Assembly (NCBI RefSeq): GCF_000151665.1
Contig: NW_013171834.1
Coordinates: forward strand, 2,501-66,500
Length of the DNA stretch: 64,000 nucleotides
Direction of reading: 5' to 3'
Source of the DNA: Blastocystis hominis
Taxonomy: Eukaryota > Sar > Bigyra > Opalinata > Blastocystidae
In this document: piece by piece, positions 1-12,000 of the stretch
Numbering within the stretch: position 1 is the first letter of the stretch
Layout of the letters: every line of letters starts with the position of its first letter
The notes under the pieces: generated by a model
What the model was told of the DNA's origin: nothing
What the model saw: only the letters and a program-made list of their open reading frames with translations
Database searches by the model: none
Program-made: the position numbers and the translations under genes

Positions 1-3000
1 TATTTCCCACTCTCAAGTTCTCGTATAGCCGATTTGTAATCATATGCGAATTGTAGTTTGAATCCTTTTCCAATCGGTTTTCCATTAACCTGATAGTCTC
101 CCAGTTTATAAACAGGAGAAAATCTTTTCCCATTTACTTCTTTTCCCTTTTTCAACACTTCCTCTGTGATATATTCATCAATCACTTTTCCAGTTTTTGT
201 TTTCTCTCCACGACACAAATAGAGAATAATAAACAATATCGAATAATGGCCGAATGCTCCGTCGACTCCAAGATCATATTTGCTGTCGTTGATATCATCT
301 ATTTTGCTAATTGCATCTTGTCCATCTGTTTCATCAACGAAGCGAATTTGACTCAAGGTAGTTTCATAAATACTGGGAATGTCACAAATCTTACGGATAG
401 TTTCGATATTTGACCTTTCGATATTTGCGTTCAGCATCATTGCATCGATAGGTTGTTCGGGGATTGCACTCGAATCACTAGCCATTGATTCTTCGCTCAA
501 ATTTAGCAGTGTTTCGGAGAGTCGAGTAGGATTAGAATTCCAGATCATTGTTGGGAGCAAGTTGTTGAATCCACACAGATACAACCCAAGACCAATTCCC
601 AGATAGGTCATTTCACATTCATTCACAATTGAGTTGATTTCCAGTCGTGAATCATTGCATAGCACACCATTGGTTAGTACCATCATTACGGATTGGAAAG
701 AACGGGCATTGCAAGTACTACAAGCATAGCGAATGCAATCAGGCAAGCAAGTATTTTGGCAAGGAGACAACAAACTGTGATACAGTGCACCCACAATATT
801 GTTTTCCCACAAATCCAGGGATGGAATGCCTGTTGCTATCCGGATGATTTGAGAAGAAGCCACCCACAAATCAATACAGGGTAGTTGCATATTACTCAGA
901 TTTCGAAGGATTGAAAAGACTGTGATCAAGGAATGCGCTCGGTTTGTTTCACTAAATGCAATCGAAGAGCAGTCAATCACAACACTTGCATTGTAACTAC
1001 GAATCTTACCACTACCAAGCTTCTTGAAAAACTTGCCATCTCCAGTCTTATTGACTATATACTTGATATACTGTGCTATAAGAATCGATGATCCGGAGGT
1101 AGATGCGACGTGTGCCGTAGATTTATTGGGTAAGAACAGAGAGGTATTCATTGCTTCAAATAGATTCTCCTCTTGAATCTGTGCATTCAATGTTTTCAAT
1201 ATTACACTGCGAGTAGGAGAAGAATTTGAGTAATTCAATAAATCATTATCCGTGACTTCCAACATTTTAACTGGCTTCGCCTTGGTTATTTTATCGATTA
1301 TAGTTAGTGATTTGTCTACTTTGAATTCCATATTCAGGTCTTCATGAATGTCACATTCCCCATCTTCTGAAGTAGAAACATTCAAAGTAGTATTCATTGC
1401 CAACTCTTGCTTTTCATAAAACAGACTTGCCAGGGTTTCTATTGATAAACTTGAGACATCACTGACTTTCTCTATTAATATAAAATTATCTTGGAAATTG
1501 GCCAACAATGATTTCTCTAATAATATCTGATTGGAAATACTTAATGCTTCATCCTCTGTACCTTTTATACATAGCAAGAATAATTTCAAATAAACCCGAA
1601 ACACTGTCCTCACTTCTTCATTTGATGACATCAGTTGCTCACTAAATCCGTCGCCAACTATCAATACTGGATCTTTCTCATGGAATTGACCCTTGATTGT
1701 TAACAAGTCGAGAGGAGTTGATGGCATTTTTACCACCTCCTCCAAATCAAATAATAGCAGAATGATATCAAGAAGAGATCGATTGTTGAGCATAATACGA
1801 ACACCCTTATATCGACCACAAAGCACATACAAATTGAATGATATTCCGAGCTCTCTCATCACTGTAATGAAAATGCACGAAACGATGGTTCTCATTCGAA
1901 GTTTATTTTTTCTCAAACTGCAATTTGTGTCGATAATAATATTGATTTTGGTATGTGGCTTTTTGTTCATACAGTTCATGTGGCTTAACTTCTGAATAAT
2001 ATTGACCGCTGCACTCACAATTGACTGCACAATTGGATGAGTCATTCCATTTCCTTTCTCTTTGAATTCTACTATGGTGAGTGTACTTGATGTGTTTAGA
2101 GGCTTTACATATTTCTCTGTGGCTATACGTTTGTATACACTTTCAAATATCTCATCCATTTTCATATCGTTCATAATTCTTAGAAATGTCTTGTAATTGA
2201 CGGACTTGAATTCCTCTTGGTTTTCATTTGTATGATGGGTTGGTCTATCATCTTCTGTTTCATCTGTTTCTCTTTCCTTCATATCTACTGAATTCTTTTT
2301 CAATATTGTAACTACCCGACTTTGTACTTCATTATTGATTTCTTCAGATAGATTCACCATCTGGACCTCTTCTTTAGATTCATGGGTATCAATAGGTTCT
2401 GTCTGATCCATTGTGTATACTGTTTCAGTTTCACCTGTTGCATTGCCCGCTTCATTCTCATCTTCATTTGCTTCAGCTTTTACTAGATTTATTACAGCAT
2501 TCCATTCCAGCAAAGATCCTCGGTGGGAAATCATGTTCAGTACAGATTGTGCAGCCTTTTTTATGGAGGGAAGAATCACGTCATTCATACATCCATATAA
2601 GTAATGCAGAATTTCTTTACGCTTGTGTTCAGGTGCTGATACTATTACTAAAGATAAATTGGCAAAAGCGGACAAAAATTGAGTGAGTTGCCTCGATTGA
2701 AGACTGACTATTGATTTCTCATAATTTACAGTAGTTTTCGTTATGAACTCGATTGGGTTGTTGCTGTGCTCGTTACTTAGTATAGATAATCCTTTTTCAT
2801 TCCAAGTGAATCGCTTACTACTTGCACAGTTTTTCATAGGTATTACAGAGGAAAAGAGTGTTATTTCGGGATATTCAACTATTCTGGTTTCTTTGCCTTC
2901 ATTACAGTGAAATTGTTTATGTTCGCCGTTACAAAAGACATCAATATCAATAGGAAACGATGTTGCATATATTTTGCTATAATTGTATCGAGAATAATTG

Positions 3001-6000
3001 CAATATGTGCAAGGAACTGATGTCATCATGTAATTGATCATTTGTTTCCTCATATAGCTCAAATAAAACTGTACAGTAGCAAGCACTTCTCGTGTACCCT
3101 TCAGATAAGCCGTTGCAGTTAATTCCAGTTTCTTTTCTCCAACACCGTTATCATTCATCATAATCACAAATTGAGTCGAAGATTTACTAATACTGCAATG
3201 ATGTCCTTGTATTTCCAAGTCAACTTCTTCATTTGTAGTAAAATAAGGCAATGCAATCTGATAGCCATCGATTCCTTCATAACTATCTGGGAGTATGTAA
3301 GTATTGTTCTTGGGAAGACCAAATAACGCTTTTACTCCATCGTAATATACCACAATCACATCATTGAGTGTTGTGCCGATTACATCCTTCTGTTCATTTT
3401 CAACTTCGTGTGGAAAGAAGTAATGTGGTATCGATTCATATTCCAAGGTTTTTTTATTCAACATTATCTGTTTGTCGTCTAATTCCTGTTTTAGTTTATT
3501 CTTTTGTTGTTCTAATATCTTCAAAGAATCGTACTGTTGATTAAACCGAAAAACATCACAATCAGCAATTGCATCAATACTCACAATCGGTTCCAATTTA
3601 TCTCCATATTGTATAAAGTCATTCACAGTCCAGGATGATTTGATATTGTTTACACATAATTTGTCAATAGGCAAAATATCCTTGGAGGAAGTAATCTCAG
3701 TACATTTGATGGCATAGTAATAGTAATGATTCTGGAGTGGTAAGAAGATTTCACAATTATTTGGTAATTTATCAGAGTAATATAAAGTATCAGAGCTAGG
3801 AAAATAATAATAACACGTAGAATAGTGGTTCCTATTATAACTATACAGGGTTTTTTCAGTTACAGGTATTTTATACTTTAATGAAAACCTTTTAATCAAA
3901 CGAATCATAACTTGTAAGCAGTTCAGAACAAAATACATATCCCAGTCATATACGTATTGATATTTTCCCAAAAGAGATTTCTTAGTTCCGATATACTCCT
4001 TAAGTTGATTGACTTTTTTTGCACAGTACACAAAAGAAAGACCACCAGTATTCGCAGTATTCTTTGTATCCATTCGAATATCCACAGTCCATTTGAATGG
4101 TGCTAATGGTAGTACCAGTAAATAGCCATCACTAACAGACACACAATATTGCTTTAAAGTATCACCACTCAATTGAAATGTATCAGACTTCAAGTAACTC
4201 TGTAATCCTTTTGGAGCAAATAATGAAATAGTAGCAACAACACTGTATTTTAATAATATGTGATTCAGTGGAATGAAAATCATTTGGAAGTCAAATGGGT
4301 TATACTTCTTGCTAGTTGGGTTTTTTATACTATGCTGTTGCGAAGGCTCGTTATTTAAACAATTCCTTATTTCATTAGAACTAAGATTATTCACAGCATG
4401 CATAAAGCTAAACATTCTTATGGTATTCTCGTTGCGCTTTTGAAAATCTTCAGTGTATCCCTTTTGTTTGGTTATTTTTTTCGCTTTCTTCTCATATTTT
4501 GCAATCAACCGTCTTTTTTCTTTTTCCAACTTACTCCTTTGTGAATAGAATTGCTTCTCTTTCTCTTCTAATTTTCTTTTTATATCTCCACATTCTATTT
4601 GCATAGTATCCATCTCTGCTTCACAATTTGCTTGAGCTCTCATTATCACTTGTGATACAAGATCATCAATATTCTTCACATTTTGTATTACTTGCCGCAT
4701 CACTCCGCTTAGACTTGGTACCTTTATCATATCTAATACTACATATCCTTGAAGAGTTCGCTTGCGAGGACAGAGTATTTCCAGTTTTTCCTCCAAACTC
4801 ATTGGGCAATCAGCAGCCCACACCAATTCCAAAATAGAATTAGCAGAATTCTCTGAATAGCGAAGTGATCGCTCCATTTGCAAGATACCACTAGGAATAA
4901 TCGTTCCTGGCAGCACAACAGGAGGAAGATCGCATTTCCACCAAACATCAACTTGAGATATTTGTCTATATGTAAAGCGATCAACTTCCTTGGCATTATC
5001 TATTGCATATATTATTCTTGGAGATATTAATTCAATATCTTGAATATCTGTAGACGTAAACAATTTATCAATCAAATGCGTTTTCAATTGATCGAGTGCC
5101 TCCAACCTATTTGCTACTTTATTTTTCACCTCATTCCAATAGGACTCATACCAATCCTTGTCGAACAGCATTTCAATAGCTGTTTCAAATTCTTCTTGAG
5201 TAACATTCGTTGGAGTCACAAAAGGATAATCACTATAATCTTTGAGAAGACGATCCCATTGTAATCGCTCCATTTCTTTTTTCAACAACACATTTAGCAT
5301 AGTCAATAAATGAGGAAGCACTATTGATGAGTTTTTAAATTGTTGAAGAACATTAACAACACTCAATTCTAGTCTATTTATCTCTTCGGAATATTCGCTC
5401 AAAATAAACGGATAGTTTCTGAATGATTTCAGTTTATAAATAAGGTGCGATGTTTTTACAATAGACATATTTGTAAGTGACTTGTATTCACAGATGGAAT
5501 AATTCGTTTCAATTACGTTGAAATTCATTGAGTTGAATGTCTGAGAATCAATCATCCCATCTCTGAATGCTTCGAGCAAATGTCTTCTCAATTCATCATT
5601 GTTTCCACAGCAGCTTTCCGCTTCAGTAAATCTGTATTTCTTGCCTTGGACATCATCACCTTCCCTTTGTTCCATTACACTTTTCCTGACTGAAGATTCT
5701 ATGGTTTTTAGACTACATATTATTGTCTTCACTTGCACTGATTCCTTTATGTCAATTGGGAAACAATCCAAAACTGAAAGAACAGAGTCTAACCATGATT
5801 TTATTTGTGTACAATCTTCTAGACTAGCAGTACTGGAGTTTTCTGTCTTATATTTCATAATTGCCAAATAAGCACTTCTTATCTCTGTTATATCCTTCAT
5901 CATTTGTTCTGTCATATCACACCGATCACTTGTATCCAACATTGCAAATACCTCAACTGCAAATTCATAGAGTTCAGTTTCCTTCATGAATTCCATTAAC

Positions 6001-9000
6001 TCATTTCTTCTGTCACAAATGTATATTAACTCTAAGTAAATATACTGGTTTTGTGAAGAAATCTCGAACTGATCTCGAAGAAAAATTCTTTGGTTGATAT
6101 ACCAGTCTGTCATTTTAAAATAATGACGTGAAACGGGATCAATCACTTGTATTAAGTACCAACGACGAAGGACACCTGCATTCTCGCCTTCTTGCCTTTT
6201 CATCATACAATTCTGAAGGTTTTCCATTTCGAGTACTTTGATTGCACAATCCATTACATAATAGATAAAATGATTCTCGAAATACTTCAAACAGCTTCTC
6301 AGTAAATCTATCGTATCTGCTATTACGAATCCACTCTTTGTACTTGTACAAAGCTTTTCCATTATGGCAATCATTCGAGTCATTTTTCCATTTTCTGACA
6401 TATTGATAACACTATCCAAGAATTCTGATAGTTCATAATCTATCGAATGGGGAACTTTAATTTCTGATACAAGAGTATTCTTCTTTGGTGTATATCCAAA
6501 TTCATACAAAAATGCATCTCTTTCTTTACTGTTAATCACTCGAATACATCGTCGGAATGTCTCTGATTCTTCAATTCCAAAGTTACAAGGATTACAACTT
6601 GATTTTGATATTTGACAGATTTCTTGAACATTTGCTTGAGTCGATATTGGATCACAATACACAATCACACAACGACTCAAGAATGGTCCAGTAAAGTGTT
6701 TCAATGTATTATCCGATATTGTAAAGAAGATGCGGAATGCTTCGTGAATCCTTCTCTCTCCCCTTTTCGGTCGCATTGAATACGTTATTTCTTCATTTCC
6801 TGCTAATACCTTCAGTGTTGGGTTTTCTTCACACAGAGAATTCAGCGATTCCATCACATCATTGTTTGCCAAATGGATATCTTCGATCACGATCCAATCT
6901 CCACTTTCCATTGCTTTCAACAGCGGACCTTCTCTGAATGTGACACATTCATTCCCATTTTCATCAATTCCAAGAGTATTTCGACCAATGAACACATCTG
7001 GAGAACTTTCGTGATTCAAAAACACCGAAGTGCATTGTTTATCCCACATCAATGCCAGATTCGAAATACAATACGATTTGCCAGAGGGAGAAGAACCATA
7101 AACCAAAATGGCTCGTTTGGATTGTAAAGCAAGACTCAACTTGAATATCGTCACTTTCTCTGTTGAAGTGAAACAATACTCTTTGAAAGATCCTGAATAC
7201 ATTTGTTGTGTTTCAATGTCCCAATAACCACGAACAACACATTGATCGTCTTGTTTGATAATATCGACTTTCAATGTATCTTCCAGCTTCAATATCTTCT
7301 CGATTTCTTTTCTCTCCGATTCTTCATAACGACAAGCAAACACCAACCATAAAGCAGTTTCAAGAAGCAAATCATTTCCATTGGTTAATATTTGATCCAC
7401 TTTCAATACATCTCGAAGTGAGAATGGAATCGATGTCTTTTGATAGGAGTTGTAAGAGTGTTCAAATAACTCAAGAATCTGGCTTCTTTCTGATTGATTT
7501 TCGATTTTTAACACATTTTTTAAGATATTTAATGCTGTGAGGAACAATTCATTCAGTGTGAATTTCAAATCACGATGATAGATACAATACTTGTAGAATT
7601 GACGAGGCAATGTACTGCGATTTGCTGACATGGATGCTGGATTCATACAGCAAATGATCAGCATGTTCGATGGAATTTTGATCAAATCGCCTCCTGGAAC
7701 TTGGAATGGATCGTGATTCACATAACAACGAATCAGAGTGAGTAATACTTCAAGCACATCTGATGGTGCCAAATTCACTTCATCTAATAACAATGCAATT
7801 CGTTGATCTGAATGATCTCCTCTTTTCAATAGTTCTGTAATACTTCCATCTCTGAATTGTAATGATCCATTCACAATCGTGTAGCATCCAAACAAACTAT
7901 CAATCGTTATGGTATTCGAAAAATTGATTCGCTTATATACAAGATTCTCCTTTACGAAATAATTCTCAGCAGAAACAGATTTGCCTACTCCAGGATCTCC
8001 TTCTAGAATCAGAGGAAGATGACTTCGATCTGCCAATACGATGGATGCCAATAGCTGAATTGTGGTCTTTGTAGAAAGCAATGAACACTTGGAATGAAGA
8101 CTGGATTCTATATCATCAATAACATCATTTGTAAATAGGAATGATAGAGTTTGCTTCAAATTCTCTATCATTGCATCATCTTCATTGCTTGATTGAAGGA
8201 ATTCACTCACTTCCTTCAAATCCTCATTCATCATTCCTATTTGAATCAGATTTTCTCGAGATACCAAATCAGATTGAAGGAATCGAAGATAGAATGGAAT
8301 CACTTTCTCAGCATTCACAAATTCATTCCTCAGCATATCTGACTTTCGTAGAATGTGTAAAGGATAGTCATCTCGATTTTCAAACTCATATTTCGCCCTT
8401 TCTAATCCAGAATAGGGTTGACAAAACACTTGAATGAATTGGTCTTTCTTTGCAACTCTTCCATAATCTGGGTCTTCGCATGTTACAATCGCATTCACAG
8501 ATTTACCAAGAATCTCTGTTTGAATTTGGGAATAGTCCTCAAATAGACTAAACTCTTGCGAATCCAAACTAAACAACAATGAATATAATCGAGGAAGCAA
8601 TCGATCATTCAACAGATTGATATTGTTCAACACGATCGAATTGTTACTCATTATCGAACGGAGAATCGGACCAGGACGCATCATGAGCGATGATTTATCA
8701 TCTGTCCTGTCATGCAATAGCCTCTTCAGATACTCTCGATATGCCTCCATTGGAGTTCCATCAACATTTTGGATCGATGTTTGTCTCAAAATGTATTGAA
8801 TGTCTTCTTTACGACAAACAGAAATCTCACCAAATGTGTGAGACATTTCCATTGAACGAGACATTTCCATATGAGCAGCATTGGGAAACAGCAAATGAGT
8901 GACTTCAGAAGCAATATCTGAATCACCAACCAATAACACAGGAAGGCGAGTTTGCTTGAAATTGGAAATAGAAATAGTAAATAATGCAGTTAATACAGAA

Positions 9001-12000
9001 GAATCCAAATCCTTGAGTTTTGAATATTCGATTGGAACTGTTGTTTGAAGAGGTCCACGTTGAAGTATAGTATTTCTTTTTTGCTTTGCTGCAAAGTGGG
9101 CTTTGGACTTGATTGGTTTAGAGGAATAGGCATTGGTATTAATTGAATCTTGACTAGTATTTACAAGGTTTGTATTATACACAACATCCCCAATATCTGA
9201 ATCAGACATAGAATTTTCATTGTCTGAATCAGACATAGAATTCGCACTGTCTGAATCAGACATAGAATTCGCACTGTCTGAATCAGATATGATACTCTCT
9301 GCTTCTAAATTAAACATCGATTTTCCATGTTCATTTCCTTTTTGATTCCTCTTATTCATGGACTCGGGTATATGTCTAGTATGCTCTTCTTCATAATAGT
9401 ATTCATTGGATGATCTTATTTGATTATCATCCAATGTCGGTTTTACTAAGGAGGCAGCTGGAGTAGACAAAACCACACTTGCTGATTCCAATTCTTCTTT
9501 CATTTCCGTATCAGCTGTCTTTTTCCATTCTTCTATTATCCTGTGTAGTAGTTCTTTGCGATCCTTTCGATCTGCAAACAATGCTGCAACTCTCCAAATT
9601 GGATGAGAAGCATCGAAACAAATCTTATCCAGAGTGAATACTTCATTCAATGAAATCTCGCCACTATCAACATGATCACATAATCGTTTGCAGATTTCAC
9701 TATTCATCAACTCTTTCGCTTCAGCACTCTGGATTGGACTCATTTCACAAATATCGAAATAAGCAGGAAGAGAAGGCAACGAATTCACTCGACGTATTGT
9801 AAACACGAACAAAGCTCGGAATGAAGGATGAATTGAATGATTGATAGAGGCTGGATAAGTGAACTCATCAGTGAAAGGATCACAAACAGTATCAAGCATT
9901 TCCAGTAATTCTGCTGACATGTTTTCAGCATTTTCGAATATCACTAATTCTCCACTTTCTACAGCTTGGAGCAATCTTCCAGCTCGGAAATCGCCATTCA
10001 TATTCACACTTCCCATCAAAGTGGAAAACTCGGTTTCTCCAGATACACTGAACACTTGATAGCTTCTGATATAGAGCTTATTGATGATTTCGTGAACTGC
10101 ATAGGACTTTCCACTGCCTCTAGGTCCACACAATGCCACAGCCTTGTTTTTGCAAATACAATAGAACAATCTTGAAGCTTCAGTCCGATGGCTTCGAAGG
10201 GATTGCAGTTCAGGAATTGGTGGTTGTTTAGCGAGCATTTCAATCAGAGATTCATCCAATTCGTATCCACACACTTCTCTTGCAAAGCAGGCCATTCGAT
10301 GGAGTTCTTGCTGCTTGAACCAGTCGATTGTTTTGGAATAATCATGAATCGTGAAATCAATTTCATCTCTTGTAATCTTGCCCAGTTTGGCCGAGTTTTC
10401 AAATCGCTTTGCATCTTCATGACTCACAAATACTTCCAAAAATCGATTTCTCAAGGCAGGAGAAAATGCCAGCAATCCTTTCTCAGACGTTGTTGCGATT
10501 ACACGGAATTCGGAACTCATTTCGAATTCCGGCCTTTCTCGACGTTCATCAAATCGAACTACATGATGATGGCTATCTACAGGTGATAATTCCAACACAG
10601 AATTCAATCGCTCGATCACATTCGATTTCATCAAATGCATCGACTGAAGAACACAAATACCTCCATTTTCAATCGCTTTAAGCAATGGAGAAGGACAGAA
10701 ACGAGGAACTGGTTTGCCTTCATCATCATCTTTCTCGAGCGAATAGCTTCCAATCACACTTTCTGTTGAAGAAGTCGAACTGCAATGAATCACTTCACAG
10801 GATGTTCCTTCATTCTGCATTATCTCCATTACTGCTCGACAATACTTTCGAGATACATATTCTGTTTCTCCAATCAATAGAACATGACATCCAGATTCCA
10901 ATCCTAGTCGAACTCGATCATACACATCCTTCCAGCATTCCTTGTCTAAAGCAGCTTCACTGAAAGTAATATCCGCTTTGAATACTGGATTTGTTTTCAA
11001 ATCTTCATTATATGCGATTTGTAAAGCTCGATCCAATGCTTTGCTTTCACCGATTTTCTCTTTTTCTATCAGTGTTTCCATCATCCATTTTGTACGACTA
11101 CAATCTCGAAGTGTGTAATCCTTCCCTTTATCAATCTCTCTTCCAGACACATTCCTTCGATTATCAGCTCGATCATGAATCTCACACACTCTTCTTCCAA
11201 TTTCTGCATTTCCTCCAAACATCGCCGTTATGATGTCTAATCTTTCCTCTCTATCAATCATTGGGAAGTATTTCTGTTTCGTTGAATCGTGAGTGACAAA
11301 ACGGAAACAATCGCGAATTGCAGAAGACAGATTGCTTCGCTTGTATGAGCTTCCAGCAGGATTTTGAGTGGCAATAATGCGGAAATCTCGATGCATTACA
11401 CGCTCTTCACTTCCATCCTTGCCTTCATGGAGAATCTTCTTGCCAAACAAATACGATAACACACTCTGAACCACAGAAGGAGGAGCCAAAGACATTTCAT
11501 CCATCAATAGCAGTTTGCCATGAATGAATGCATCTGTGAAAGCTCCATCCTGGAATCTGATCTTCTCTGTATCATCGTTCGTAATCACCATATCTCCAAG
11601 CAATTCCTCAGTTGTGGACGAAGGACTGAAGTTGTATCTCACAAAGGGAACGAGAGAACGTCGACAGTATTGCTCCACTGTGAATGTTTTGCCTGACGAA
11701 GTCACTCCCTCAATTACCACTGGAATGTTGTATTGAATCACATCTTCCACGATTTGATTTCGAATTCGGGTTTGATTTGTTTCTCTGATAAACGGAGGAT
11801 CTTCTTTCATTGTTTCCACATATCGATAGGCTTTCGATTCGATATACTCCCAATCCTCTCTGTCAGAGCGTATTGCCATGATTAATTGAACGTATTCCTC
11901 TGTGGAATGGAAAATGAGCACATCGGATCTACATAATACGGTGATAACCTTATTCTCATCAAGGGGAGACAAAATGCCAATCGTAGCATTCTTCACTCCA

